In this document: piece by piece, positions 32,777-42,320 of the stretch | Layout: each line of letters begins with the position of its first letter | Position numbering within the stretch: position 1 is the stretch's first letter | Source: an uncultured Clostridia bacterium | Lineage (GTDB): Bacteria; Bacillota; Clostridia; Oscillospirales; Acutalibacteraceae | Direction of reading: 5' to 3' | DNA length: 64,000 nucleotides | NCBI GenBank assembly: GCA_946183365.1 | Contig: CAMHAH010000015.1 | Span: forward strand, 1-64,000 | Made by a program: the position numbers and the translations under genes | The notes under the pieces: model-generated | Told to the model about the DNA's origin: nothing | Databases searched by the model: none | Seen by the model: only the letters and a program-made list of their open reading frames with translations

Positions 32777-35700
32777 TCACTGCCCCCTCTCTTCAAGAGC
32801 GCCGATAAGACTGCGCAAGCGGATACGCACAGCGCCGAGATTGGTGATCTCGTCTATCTTTATCTGAGTATACAGCTTATTATTGCTCTCGAGGATAGCG
32901 CGCACCTCATCGGTGGTTACGGCGTCAACGCCGCAGCCGAAGGACACGAGCTGTACAAGCTGCATATCGTCGTTGTGAGAGGCGAGCTCAGCCGCCGCGT
33001 ACAGACGCGAGTGGTAGGTCCACTGATTGAGCACGCTCAAAACAGGCGGATATACATCTGCGGTGACGCTGTCCTCGCTGACAACGACAAAGCCCAGCGA
33101 GGTCGCAAGCTTGTCTATTCCGTGACAGATCTCGGGATCTATATGATAGGGTCTGCCGGCGAGTATCATTATACGCCTGCCCTTCTCCCGCGCGAAACGC
33201 ACCGCTCGTTCACCCTCTGAGTATATCTTGTGCATATAGCTCTTATACTCGTCGATACCCGTTCTGACAGCGCGCAGGACGTCAGCCCTGCGGATACCGT
33301 CAAAGTGCTTTGAGAGTATCAATGTGAGCTCTCTTGAGAGCTCCTTCTCATTATTTATATTCAGATAAGGGCACAGGAATATCGTGTTCCTCAGCGAGTC
33401 CATATTGCCCTGTAACAGCTCTGAGTAATAGGCGACTACGGGACAGTTATAGAAATTGTCGCCCTTATGTTCGTTGACGTTATATGTAAGGCACGGATAA
33501 AATATCGCGTCTACACCCTTTTCGAGCAGGGTCTCGATATGACCGTGCATGAGCTTTGCGGGATAGCACACGGTGTCGGATGGTATCGAGAACTGACCCT
33601 TGCCGTATAGCCTACGGGTCGAGAAGCCCGAGCACACAACCTCAAAGCCGAGCTCTGAGAATACCGTGTGCCACAGCGGATAGAGCTCGTACATTCCCAG
33701 AGCCAAGGGCAGACCTATCCTGCGCTTTTTGCCCTTTTTCGGAGCGGCTGTGAGCGGCGAGGGAGTATCGCCCGCGATATCCATACCGCCGTAGCTCTCG
33801 ATAAGCTTGCGCTTGAACTCATAGAGGTTCGGCAGTTTTTCGTCGTCGCTGAGCTTTATTCCCGCGCCTTTCTCGCACTGATTGCCCGAGATAAGCCGCT
33901 CCTTGCCGTTGAATATATTGACCGTAAGTCGGCAGTTGTTGGTGCAGCCCTTGCACACCGCCGAGCGGCTCTCGTGCTTTAGGTTCCTTACCTCTTCAGC
34001 GGATAGGAGAGCCGATCGCCCGGGCTTATGCTCAAGCGCGAACAGAGCCGCGCCGAAAGCTCCCATAAGACCCGCGATATTGGGACGTATGACGTTCCTG
34101 CCTATCTCCTTCTCAAAGCAGCGCAGTACGGCGTCGTTCATAAAGGTGCCGCCCTGTACAACTATCCGCTGACCGAGCTCGTCGGGGCTCGCGGCGCGGA
34201 TGACCTTGTAGATAGCGTTCTTGACTACCGATAGCGACAGTCCCGCTGAGATATCCTGTACGGACGCGCCGTCCTTCTGAGCCTGCTTGACAGAGGAATT
34301 CATAAATACCGTACAGCGTGTGCCGAGGTCGACGGGCGCCGTAGAGAAAAGTCCCTGACGCGCGAATTCCTCGACCGTATAGCCCATGGATTTAGCGAAG
34401 GTCTCTATAAAAGAGCCGCAGCCCGATGAACACGCCTCGTTGAGCATGATGCTGTCGATAGAGCTGTTGCGTATCTTGAAGCACTTTATATCCTGGCCGC
34501 CGATATCGAGGATGAAATCAACATCCTTGTCAAAGAACTTAGCGGCGGTATAATGAGCCATGGTCTCAACAAGGCCGTAGTCGATATGGAAAGCAGTTTT
34601 GATAAGCTCCTCGCCGTAGCCCGTTACGGCGCAGCCGCGGATGATTATGCTGTCGCCGAAGGTATCGTATATCTTTAAAAGCTGCTCGCGGACGATAGCG
34701 ACGGGGTTGCCTTTATTTGAGCTGTAGTATGTATAGATGATATCGCGGCTCTCGGTGATGACTACCAGCTTGGTGGTGGTCGAGCCGCAGTCGATGCCTA
34801 TATAAGCGCCGCCCTTATAAGCTCCGGCGTACTCGGTCTTTACGCTGCTCTGAGCGTGACGGCGGATGAAGCTTTGATACTCGTTCTTATCGCTGAAGAG
34901 CGGAGGCAGGGTCGAGACGGTCTCTTTTTGCTTCATGCTCTCTTTAAGCCGCTTTATAAGCTCATCATAGCCCATAAGCTCGCCGTCGGAAGAATACAGC
35001 GCCGCGCCTATAGCTACGGCGTATAAGCCGTAATGAGGGAATATCGCGTTATCTTCATCGAGCTTCAAGGTCTCGACAAAGCGCTCTCTGAGCCCTCTGC
35101 AATAATACAGAGGTCCGCCTAAGAACATCACCTTACCGGTGATCCTTCTGCCCTGAGCGAGACCGCCTACGGTCTGGTTCACGACAGCCTGATATATCGA
35201 GGCGGCTATATCCGCCTTTGTAGCGCCCTGATTGATGAGCGGCTGGATATCCGTCTTTGCGAATACTCCGCAGCGCGAGGCTATGGGATAGAGCTGCTTA
35301 TGCTCAAGGCTCAGCTCGTCCATCTCGGTATTGCTGACGTTCAGCAGAGTAGCCATCTGGTCAATAAAAGCCCCGGTGCCGCCGGCGCAGGAGCCGTTCA
35401 TACGCTCGTCCAGACCGCCCGTGAAGAAGATGATCTTAGCGTCCTCGCCGCCGAGCTCTATCACCGCGTCGGTAGAAGGCTCAAGACAGCGCACACACTC
35501 GGCTGTTGAGTAGACCTCCTGCACAAAGCTCAGCCTCGCGGCGTTGGCCATGCCAAGCCCCGCCGAGCCCGATACCGCTACAGAGAAGCTGCGGTCTTTA
35601 AGCAGCTCGGATATATCATCTATCATCTCGAGCGTCTTTTGTCTGACCTGAGAGAAGTGGCGCTCATATCGGCTGTAGACCAGCTCTCCGTCGTCTATGA

Positions 35701-35785
35701 CAGCTAACTTTGCGGTCGTAGAGCCTATATCTATACCGAGAAGCATATTATTTTGTGTTCTGTTTTTTGGATCGTGTATCTTCAT
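32777..35785 (-). CDS. Acyl-CoA dehydratase activase (two BadF/BcrA ATPase domains plus DUF2229)
   Basis: The 1002-residue protein has two ASKHA ATPase domains: residues about 15-270 (LLGIDIGSTTAKLAV, ELGGEDAKI, NGSCAGGTGAF) and about 325-590 (YIGIDCGSTTTKLVV, DIGGQDIKCF, SSGCGSFIETF). The SCAGG and SSGCG cysteines are those that hold the bridging [4Fe-4S] cluster in HgdC-type activases. A CKGCTNNC motif near 630 and a DUF2229 domain (IPSDTVCYPAKLMHGH) follow. Such proteins use ATP to push a low-potential electron to a dehydratase. The next gene continues the protein after a one-base gap. GAGG precedes the start codon. Confidence 0.85.
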   Translation of the reverse strand: MKIHDPKNRTQNNMLLGIDIGSTTAKLAVIDDGELVYSRYERHFSQVRQKTLEMIDDISELLKDRSFSVAVSGSAGLGMANAARLSFVQEVYSTAECVRCLEPSTDAVIELGGEDAKIIFFTGGLDERMNGSCAGGTGAFIDQMATLLNVSNTEMDELSLEHKQLYPIASRCGVFAKTDIQPLINQGATKADIAASIYQAVVNQTVGGLAQGRRITGKVMFLGGPLYYCRGLRERFVETLKLDEDNAIFPHYGLYAVAIGAALYSSDGELMGYDELIKRLKESMKQKETVSTLPPLFSDKNEYQSFIRRHAQSSVKTEYAGAYKGGAYIGIDCGSTTTKLVVITESRDIIYTYYSSNKGNPVAIVREQLLKIYDTFGDSIIIRGCAVTGYGEELIKTAFHIDYGLVETMAHYTAAKFFDKDVDFILDIGGQDIKCFKIRNSSIDSIMLNEACSSGCGSFIETFAKSMGYTVEEFARQGLFSTAPVDLGTRCTVFMNSSVKQAQKDGASVQDISAGLSLSVVKNAIYKVIRAASPDELGQRIVVQGGTFMNDAVLRCFEKEIGRNVIRPNIAGLMGAFGAALFALEHKPGRSALLSAEEVRNLKHESRSAVCKGCTNNCRLTVNIFNGKERLISGNQCEKGAGIKLSDDEKLPNLYEFKRKLIESYGGMDIAGDTPSPLTAAPKKGKKRRIGLPLALGMYELYPLWHTVFSELGFEVVCSGFSTRRLYGKGQFSIPSDTVCYPAKLMHGHIETLLEKGVDAIFYPCLTYNVNEHKGDNFYNCPVVAYYSELLQGNMDSLRNTIFLCPYLNINNEKELSRELTLILSKHFDGIRRADVLRAVRTGIDEYKSYMHKIYSEGERAVRFAREKGRRIMILAGRPYHIDPEICHGIDKLATSLGFVVVSEDSVTADVYPPVLSVLNQWTYHSRLYAAAELASHNDDMQLVQLVSFGCGVDAVTTDEVRAILESNNKLYTQIKIDEITNLGAVRIRLRSLIGALEERGQ

Positions 35786-36019
35786 AGTTCCTCGATCAGC
35801 TCATATTTTCGTAATATCATATATCGTCGAAAACAGTCATTCAGAATTTATTTTACCACTTATTAATTCAAATGCAACACCCAAAGATAAAATTCCATGT
35901 ACTAAAAAAATCCTAATCACAATAAAAAATTGTTTATTTTATCTATTATTCTTTACAATATGTTTCAAAAGGCATATAATGTTTTTATAATATAAGAGAA
36001 AATATCCGGAGGTAGGACA
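35786..36019. other. Divergent intergenic region, AT-rich
   Basis: It carries the lipoprotein promoter (35952-35980). No coding sequence or RNA structure is visible. Confidence 0.5.
35952..35980 (+). promoter_or_regulatory. Sigma-A promoter of the 239-residue lipoprotein gene
   Basis: TTTACA, a 17 bp spacer and TATAAT, 39 bases before the ATG. Confidence 0.7.
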
Positions 36020-36739
36020 ATGAAAAAAATAACAGCGTTCTTGCTCGTTTCGATCCTGGCGGTTCTCACGGCTTGCAGTGTAAATATCAATATCAATAAC
36101 AAGCCTACAGAGGCGACGCAGGCCTCTTCACCCACTCAGGGCGAGACCTCCGCGCAGCCTCCCGCGGGAAAGCTCGAGGATTATGTCAAGACCGCTAAAG
36201 AGATCAAAAGCACCTCTCCCGGCGACGGCAAAACGATAACCCTGCGTACGCCCGAGGTCCTGATCGACAGCGACGACGCGAAAGAATTCAATCGTGAGAT
36301 AGATAACAAATTCGGCAGTAATCTGAACTCGAACAGCGATTTCAACCCCATATATCAGCTCGATTACATCGCCTCTCTCAACGGCACCATACTCAGCGTA
36401 GCGGTTCACGGCGCGTTCGAGGGCGGCAACACCTACGGCTTGTGCGGCAGTTTCGATATAAACTCGGGCAAGAAGCTGACCAATGCCGATCTGTGCACCG
36501 CTGCAGGCAGAAGTTACACCGAGGTGATGGAGAAACTCAAAGAAAATCTCGAAAGATATTATAACGTCAAATACAATATGATGCCCGGCAACGAACGCGA
36601 GAAAGAAAAGACACTTGCTGATGATAACCTCAGTCAGTCCGAGCTGTACTTGGAGGATAACAATAAGCTGGTCGCTATGGTGCATATCTACGCGGCGGTA
36701 GGCGGCGGACATTGGATGGAAGCTATCGAGACAGAGTAG
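36020..36739 (+). CDS. Lipoprotein with DUF3298/RsiV-like domain
   Basis: The 239-residue product has a lipoprotein signal with lipobox LTAC (Cys19), a Thr/Pro/Ser-rich tether (about 28-50) and a globular domain with LDYIASLNGTILSVAVHGAF and GGNTYGLCGSFDINSGKKLT. That pattern resembles the DUF3298/RsiV lysozyme-sensor fold, which recurs in surface lipoproteins of Firmicutes. The C-terminus ends AAVGGGHWMEAIETE. It is monocistronic with a strong promoter and terminator. The exact role is unknown; no sigma factor gene is adjacent. Confidence 0.7.
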   Translation: MKKITAFLLVSILAVLTACSVNININNKPTEATQASSPTQGETSAQPPAGKLEDYVKTAKEIKSTSPGDGKTITLRTPEVLIDSDDAKEFNREIDNKFGSNLNSNSDFNPIYQLDYIASLNGTILSVAVHGAFEGGNTYGLCGSFDINSGKKLTNADLCTAAGRSYTEVMEKLKENLERYYNVKYNMMPGNEREKEKTLADDNLSQSELYLEDNNKLVAMVHIYAAVGGGHWMEAIETE

Positions 36740-36756
36740 TTAAATATAATATAGCA

Positions 36757-36791
36757 AGAAAGCGTGCGCTTGGAGCGCACGCTTTCTTTGT
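36757..36791. terminator. Bidirectional rho-independent terminator
   Basis: AGAAAGCGTGCGC/GCGCACGCTTTCT stem with a T tract on the plus side. It separates the convergent lipoprotein and folA genes. Confidence 0.8.
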
Positions 36792-36803
36792 ATATGAGGT
36801 TTA

Positions 36804-37676
36804 TCACGAGAATAGTTCGGCGAGCTTATCGGCATTGAGATCGCTCTCAATGAACTCAGCCGCGCGCTCCTTTGTCACGCGCACGGTATGACCGCCTTTG
36901 TTATCGGGCGCGTACTTTTCATACAGACGCTCAAAATCCCCGGCTGAGGCTATACAGCCCTTTTCTTTCAAAAAGGCTTCGGCGCTCATCGAGCTGTTGA
37001 TGCACTCGGCGACCTCAGCGCAGCTCACCCCGCCGTAAAGCGGTCTGAAATACGCCTTTATGAGTGAATTGAGCTCATTACGGTATTCGCCGCTCGTTAT
37101 ATCGGGATATGTGAAGCCGATCTCAGCTCTCTTGACGAAATATGACGGCATATCAGAGTTCACGCCCGAGAAGCCGACGCTCAGCGGAGCCGAGTTGCGG
37201 TACTCGACAAAGCTGTATTTAATTCCCTCATGCTCCTTTATCTCGCTCTCGCTGATAACGCTCCATTCGCTGAGCCCGTCAAGGTCGGGGATAAATGTAT
37301 CGGCGTCACCGCAAAAGCGCATTTTAGTTATATAAGCGGTATCGCAGTACGGCAACAGCTGGCGGTATACCGAGCCGCCGCCGATGACAAAAACGTCATC
37401 GCTGTTCATATCTCTGAGAAAGCCGAAGAGCTGTTCGATACTGCCGCAGATGACCGTGCCGTCGGCTCTTACGCCCTCTGTATCGTTCAGCACGATATTC
37501 ATCCTTCCGGGCAGAGGTCTGCCGCCGGGGAACGACATAAGGGTGTTGTAGCCCATGACCAGGATCGCTCTGCGGGTAGTCTCTCTGAAAAATCGCATAT
37601 CATCGGGGATAGAGAGCAGCAGATCGCCGTTCTTGCCTATTCCCCATTTTTCATCGACCGCTACGATAAGCTTCAT
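36804..37676 (-). CDS. folA: Dihydrofolate reductase with unexplained C-terminal extension
   Basis: Residues 1-160 are a standard DHFR: MKLIVAVDEKWGIGKNGDLL, IPDDMRFFRETT, MGYNTLMSFPGGRPLPGR and VIGGGSVYRQLLPYCD, giving NADPH-dependent reduction of dihydrofolate. Bacterial DHFRs usually end near 160-170, but this one continues to 290. The extra about 125 residues (from SVGFSGVNSDMPSYF) contain a helical segment with GGVSCAEVAECINSSM and end in ERAAEFIESDLNADKLAELF. I recognise no domain there. The gene lies 34 bases after thyA on the same strand, the usual thyA-folA pairing. Confidence 0.85.
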   Translation of the reverse strand: MKLIVAVDEKWGIGKNGDLLLSIPDDMRFFRETTRRAILVMGYNTLMSFPGGRPLPGRMNIVLNDTEGVRADGTVICGSIEQLFGFLRDMNSDDVFVIGGGSVYRQLLPYCDTAYITKMRFCGDADTFIPDLDGLSEWSVISESEIKEHEGIKYSFVEYRNSAPLSVGFSGVNSDMPSYFVKRAEIGFTYPDITSGEYRNELNSLIKAYFRPLYGGVSCAEVAECINSSMSAEAFLKEKGCIASAGDFERLYEKYAPDNKGGHTVRVTKERAAEFIESDLNADKLAELFS

Positions 37677-37710
37677 TTATATCACCTTCAAAGTTCGGAA
37701 TAGATGTGTA

Positions 37711-38541
37711 TCAGATAGCTACGGGGATCTTCTCGTTGAACTCGTGGAACTTATAATCAACGAGCTTGAAATCATCGAGGGTAAAGTCATAGAAATCCTT
37801 GACCTCGGGGTTTATCCAGAGCTTCGGAGCGTCATAGGGCTCGAGCTCGATTATCCTCTTTACCGCGTCGATATGGCGGTCATAGATATGAGCGTCGGCG
37901 ATAACGTGTACCAGCTCGCCGACCTCAAAGCCCGATACGCGGGCGAACATATGCAGGAGTATGGCGTACTGGCATACGTTCCAGTTATTCGCGACCAGCA
38001 TATCCTGAGAGCGCTGGTTGAGTATCATATTGAGCTTATTGCCCGTGACGTTAAGAGTAACGCTGTAGGCGCAGGGGTACAGACCCATCTCGGACAGGTC
38101 GTGATGATTATAGATATTGGTCATTATACGGCGCGACTCGGGGTGGTTCTTAAGATCAAAGAGCACTCTGTCGACCTGATCGAACTCGCCCTCGGGGTAT
38201 TTATGCTTTACGCCCAGCTGATAGCCGTATGCCTTGCCGATAGTACCGTTCTCATCAGCCCATGAGTCCCAGATATGGCTCTTGAGGTCATGGATATCGT
38301 TTGACTTCTTCTGCCATATCCAGAGCAGCTCGTCGATACAGCTCTTGAAATAAACCTTTCTGAGGGTCATTATCGGGAACTCCTTGCTGAGATCATAGCG
38401 GTTGACCACACCGAACTTCTTGATAGTATGCGCGGCGGCGCCGTCCTCCCAGTGAGGTCTGACGTTCATATTCTCGTCAGAAAAACCGTTTTCTATTATA
38501 TCTCTGCAATTAGCCTTGAAAACCAGATCAGCATAGCTCAT
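37711..38541 (-). CDS. thyA: Thymidylate synthase (ThyA)
   Basis: The 276-residue enzyme methylates dUMP to dTMP with methylene-tetrahydrofolate, producing the dihydrofolate that the next gene product reduces. The dUMP-binding motifs RRIMTNIYN, RSQDML, NNWNVCQY and DAHIYDRH are present. The catalytic Cys lies in LYPCAYS, where most ThyA proteins have PPCH; the residue after Cys is Ala rather than His. It is a divergent but recognisable member. A strong promoter precedes it. Confidence 0.9.
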   Translation of the reverse strand: MSYADLVFKANCRDIIENGFSDENMNVRPHWEDGAAAHTIKKFGVVNRYDLSKEFPIMTLRKVYFKSCIDELLWIWQKKSNDIHDLKSHIWDSWADENGTIGKAYGYQLGVKHKYPEGEFDQVDRVLFDLKNHPESRRIMTNIYNHHDLSEMGLYPCAYSVTLNVTGNKLNMILNQRSQDMLVANNWNVCQYAILLHMFARVSGFEVGELVHVIADAHIYDRHIDAVKRIIELEPYDAPKLWINPEVKDFYDFTLDDFKLVDYKFHEFNEKIPVAI

Positions 38542-38576
38542 AACAAAACTTCCTATCCGTAATATTTTCTCTCATC

Positions 38577-38605
38577 ATTATACTTACAGAGCGCTCAAAA
38601 GTCAA
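38577..38605 (-). promoter_or_regulatory. Sigma-A promoter of the thyA-folA operon
   Basis: On the minus strand TTGACT, a 17 bp spacer and TATAAT, 35 bases before the thyA ATG. Confidence 0.75.
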
Positions 38606-38611
38606 CATATC

Positions 38612-38644
38612 AAAAGGAAACGGGCGCCTCTTAAAGAAGCGCCC
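38612..38644 (-). terminator. Rho-independent terminator of the FN3/C39 surface protein gene
   Basis: GGGCGC/GCGCCC stem followed on the minus strand by GTTTCCTTTTG. It sits between that gene and the thyA promoter. Confidence 0.6.
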
Positions 38645-38650
38645 TTGGTA

Positions 38651-41600
38651 TTATTTCTCGTCAAATATCCAGTAGCTCGTGCCGCTGGCATTTATCTGAG
38701 CTCTGGTGAACGAAGTTCCCTTGTAGTTATTATAGCCGTTGGGATCATAAACGATTATCTTACCGTCGTAGTCGATGCCGGACATGACGATGAAGTGACC
38801 GCCTCTGGTGAACAGTCCCGGACCGTGTGAGCTGATGACATACTTGCCCTTTTTAAGAGCCTCGATAGCCGTGTCTATGCTGTCGGTCTGACCCTCATAG
38901 CCCACTCCGAACTGTTTGCACGCAGCCTCAAAGTAGCTCCAGTATGTGCCGACGTTAGGCATATAATATTTGTTGCCGCACCACGCCACAGCGTCTACGG
39001 GGGTTATCGATTTGCCCGTTATGGTAGAGGCTACCATAGCAAAAGCGGTGGGGCCGCATCCCGAGCCGGCTATGGTATCATCGCCGTAGGGATAATCATA
39101 CTGCGTCTGGTCGTAATAGACGAAATCTCCGCCCGAGGCTGTGATGATGAAACCGTAGGGGTCAAAGCCGCTCTGGAACTCGCCGTCGGCGCTCACGCAC
39201 CTTACGGTATACGAATATGTATTGCCGCGTGTGACGGATGTATCGGTATAGCTGTTCGAATAGGTCTCGGTCAGCCTGTGCCATGAGCTGTCGCTCTTTT
39301 TGTATACCCTGTACTTCGTTGAGCCATCGGGTTTTGACCATGTAAATGTCAGGCTGTGAGAAGTACTGCTCGAGTTTGTGAGCTTAGGAGCGGCTACGAA
39401 ATAAGCGCTCACTCCCTTGGTGTCGCAGTCTGAGGTAAATCTCTTTCCGTCGTTTGAGATACAGCGCACGGTATAGCGGTAGGTGTTGCCCGAGCTAACA
39501 TTCTTGTCGGTGTAAGAGGTCTCGGAGGTCTCGCCTATCCTAGACCAGCCCTTGGAGCTGTAACGGTATACGCGGTACTTAGCGGTATCCGACGGTTTAT
39601 TCCACGATATAACAACGCCGTCCTTAGTGACGTCACAGGCGTTTAATACGGGTATCTTATTATACGGACACAAAACGCCCTCGTGGTCGAAATCAGATGT
39701 AAAGCTGTTGCCGTTCTCAGTTATACAGCGCACGGTATAGCGGTAGGTATAGCCCGACGCGACATCGTCGTCGATCACAGATGTATCGGCAGTCTCGGTG
39801 AGCTTTGTCCAGCCCTTTGAGCCATAGTAGTATACTCTGTATCTCTCCGCGCCGCGGGACTCAGCCCAGCTTATCCTGATGCTGTTGTTCTCACACTCCG
39901 TCTTAAGGCTCTTTGGCGAGGCTATATAGCGTATCTTCGCTCCGTCAGGGTAAAAGCCCGACTCAAAGGCGTTGCCCGCCTGATTAACGCATCTTACTGT
40001 GTACTCATATGTATTGCCCGATACGACGGCGATATCGGTATATTCATTCGCCGAGGTGTCGGTTATCCTCGTCCATCCGCCCGAGCTGTTCTTGTGATAT
40101 ACTCTATACTTCTCGGCGCCCTCGACAGGCTTCCACTTAAGCCCTACGCCTGTAGTAGTATTGGCGACAGAGTAGATCTTCGGCGCGGCGAGATACTTAA
40201 TGCTCTTGCCCGCTCTGAAATCGCTTACCGCCTTTGAGCCGTCGTCGCTCAGACAACGCACGGTATATCTGCCTGTAGAGCCCGACGTCAGAGTTTTATC
40301 CTTGACAGAGGTATTTGACGTATCGGTGAGCTTTGCCCATCCGTCGTCGCCGTAACGGTACACTCTGAATTTATTCGCGCCCTTGACCGCGGGCCAGCTG
40401 ACGGTTATTCCGTCTATCTCCTGACTGAGGCTGAAATCGGGAGCGGCGATGAAAGTTTGCTTCACGCCGGGCTTGAAATCGCTCGTAAAGGCTGTGCCCG
40501 AGGAATTCAGACAGCGAACGGTATAGGTGTATACGCTGCCCGAGGAAACATCCTCGTCAAGATATGATGTAGAGGTCGTATCGGTCATACGAGTCCAGCC
40601 GCGGCTGCCGAGGTAATAGACCCTGTAGAGCTCAGCCCCTCTAACGGCGCCCCAGCTTATCTTGACGCCGCTCTCGGTATTGGTAAAGCCGCTGATGACC
40701 GGCGCCGCTATGTAGTGAACGCTCTTTCCCGAGAGGAAGTCGCTGGTAAAAGAAGAGCTGTCCTCGCTGATACAGCGCACGGTATAGGTATAGGTGTAGC
40801 CCGAGCTGACGTCGGTATCCGTCACAGAGGTCTCGGTGGTATCGGCAAGCCTTGTCCATCCCCTGCTGCCGTAATAGTATACGCGGTATTTTACGGCGCC
40901 GTCGACGGCGTTCCACTTTATATCTACGCCGTTCTCGCCGCTTGTGACCGAAGTCAAAACGGGAGCCGAGAGATAAGAGCCCTTTATACCGTTCCTGTCG
41001 AAATAGCTTACATAATCTCCGTTTGCCGAGATACAGCGCACGGTATAGGTATAGGTACTGCCGGTACGTACATCGGTATCGGTGAACGAGGTCGACGAGG
41101 TATCGCCCATACGCGTCCAGCCGCCCGAGCTGTTCTTATAGAATACGCGGTAGGCGTAAGTTCCCGTGCTTTTCTCCCAGCTGATCTTTATTCCGTCATT
41201 TGTACAGTCCGCCGCCTTGAGCTTCGGCGCGGCAACGTAATCTACGGTCTTGCCGACGGTATCATAATAGCTCATATATATCCTGCCGTCGTCGGAAATA
41301 CAGCGAACGGTATAGGTGTAGCTCTGACCCGATACAGCGGTATCGTCGAGAAAGCTGTGCCCCTTTGTATCGCCGAGAGCGGTCCATTTGCCGTTTTTAT
41401 ATACGAACGCGCGGTACGACTGAGCGCCGTCGACAGCATTCCAGCTCAGCTCAACGCCGCCGTCGCCGCTTGTAACGCTCAGCTCAGGCACGGGCAATAT
41501 CTTCACCGTAACTCCGACCTCGTCAAAATAACCATTCAGATAACTGCCGTCATCATTCAAAGCGCCTACGGTATAGGTGTACTCGCCTGAGAGAGCGGTC

Positions 41601-42148
41601 TTATCGACGTAAGAAGTCGCCAAGGATGATGATCTGATAGCCTTCCACCCGCCGTCTGACGCCTTGCGGTACAGGGTTATCCTGTTTACGCCGCCGGGTC
41701 TGCTCCACTTGACCTTTATTCCCTCGTTCGTTACCTCGGCTGAGGTTATCTCTGGCGGAGCTATATAATTATAGGTCTTTGAGACGGACGGTGTTATTAT
41801 GTTGCCGGCGGAGTTCAAACCCATAAGCCTGTAGGTATAGGTGTTGCCGCTCTTTACGCTCGCGTCGATATAACTGCGCGCAGAGGTCTTTTTGACGGTG
41901 ACCCAGCCTCTGCCGTCAGTATAATACCTGTCGAGCCTGTATATGCTGACGCCCTCAATCTTCTCCCAGCTGATCTTCAAGCCGCCCTTTACGGGGGTGA
42001 TCGAGGTTATCACGGGGTTGACCGCACCTGTCTGCGCCGTCGAGGTATCGCTTTTGATCTCAGCCGCAGATACCCACATAGCGGCGCTCGTCATCAGCAC
42101 CGCCGCTATAAGACAGATAACCACTGATATGTAACTTTTTCTTCTCAT
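38651..42148 (-). CDS. Large secreted protein: 11 FN3-like repeats plus C39-like peptidase domain
   Basis: The product has 1165 residues. The start is the ATG at 42148 (MRRKSYISVV), with GGTGGAG upstream. A signal peptide (about 1-29) leads to eleven repeats of about 86 residues (about 38-1005), each fitting W...YRVYYxGSxGWTRLxDT...D.DV.SG.TYTYTVRC. The C-terminal domain (about 1011-1165) is a C39-like cysteine peptidase fold, with Cys in AGSGCGPTAFAMV (1031), His in GGHFIVMSG (1118) and Asp in VYDPNGY (1135). A protein 3.5 kb away shares the same repeats. No anchor is visible. It is probably a surface or secreted peptidase/adhesin; the target is unknown. Confidence 0.85.
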   Translation of the reverse strand: MRRKSYISVVICLIAAVLMTSAAMWVSAAEIKSDTSTAQTGAVNPVITSITPVKGGLKISWEKIEGVSIYRLDRYYTDGRGWVTVKKTSARSYIDASVKSGNTYTYRLMGLNSAGNIITPSVSKTYNYIAPPEITSAEVTNEGIKVKWSRPGGVNRITLYRKASDGGWKAIRSSSLATSYVDKTALSGEYTYTVGALNDDGSYLNGYFDEVGVTVKILPVPELSVTSGDGGVELSWNAVDGAQSYRAFVYKNGKWTALGDTKGHSFLDDTAVSGQSYTYTVRCISDDGRIYMSYYDTVGKTVDYVAAPKLKAADCTNDGIKISWEKSTGTYAYRVFYKNSSGGWTRMGDTSSTSFTDTDVRTGSTYTYTVRCISANGDYVSYFDRNGIKGSYLSAPVLTSVTSGENGVDIKWNAVDGAVKYRVYYYGSRGWTRLADTTETSVTDTDVSSGYTYTYTVRCISEDSSSFTSDFLSGKSVHYIAAPVISGFTNTESGVKISWGAVRGAELYRVYYLGSRGWTRMTDTTSTSYLDEDVSSGSVYTYTVRCLNSSGTAFTSDFKPGVKQTFIAAPDFSLSQEIDGITVSWPAVKGANKFRVYRYGDDGWAKLTDTSNTSVKDKTLTSGSTGRYTVRCLSDDGSKAVSDFRAGKSIKYLAAPKIYSVANTTTGVGLKWKPVEGAEKYRVYHKNSSGGWTRITDTSANEYTDIAVVSGNTYEYTVRCVNQAGNAFESGFYPDGAKIRYIASPKSLKTECENNSIRISWAESRGAERYRVYYYGSKGWTKLTETADTSVIDDDVASGYTYRYTVRCITENGNSFTSDFDHEGVLCPYNKIPVLNACDVTKDGVVISWNKPSDTAKYRVYRYSSKGWSRIGETSETSYTDKNVSSGNTYRYTVRCISNDGKRFTSDCDTKGVSAYFVAAPKLTNSSSTSHSLTFTWSKPDGSTKYRVYKKSDSSWHRLTETYSNSYTDTSVTRGNTYSYTVRCVSADGEFQSGFDPYGFIITASGGDFVYYDQTQYDYPYGDDTIAGSGCGPTAFAMVASTITGKSITPVDAVAWCGNKYYMPNVGTYWSYFEAACKQFGVGYEGQTDSIDTAIEALKKGKYVISSHGPGLFTRGGHFIVMSGIDYDGKIIVYDPNGYNNYKGTSFTRAQINASGTSYWIFDEK

Positions 42149-42220
42149 AATATCTCCACCCTGACTGTGCAAATATCTTGTGTCGATACTTATCCATCAT
42201 GATTATAATTCTCTATTGTA

Positions 42221-42249
42221 ATTATAATCGATGGATTTGTAACAGTCAA
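42221..42249 (-). promoter_or_regulatory. Sigma-A promoter of the FN3/C39 protein gene
   Basis: On the minus strand TTGACT, a 17 bp spacer and TATAAT. Confidence 0.75.
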
Positions 42250-42268
42250 CAACAAGGTTATTACACGT

Positions 42269-42297
42269 TTGCAATAAATGACAATTTATGATAAAAT
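42269..42297 (+). promoter_or_regulatory. Probable promoter of the DUF3783 gene
   Basis: TTGCAA, a 17 bp spacer and TAAAAT, divergent from the surface-protein promoter. Confidence 0.45.
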
Positions 42298-42320
42298 ACA
42301 AGAAGAAACGAGGTGCTGTT

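Noticed and set aside
40715-41590. 291-codon open frame on the plus strand inside the FN3/C39 gene
   Set aside because: It mirrors the repeat structure of the real gene on the other strand (repeated GIGIG-like phrases), so it is a shadow.
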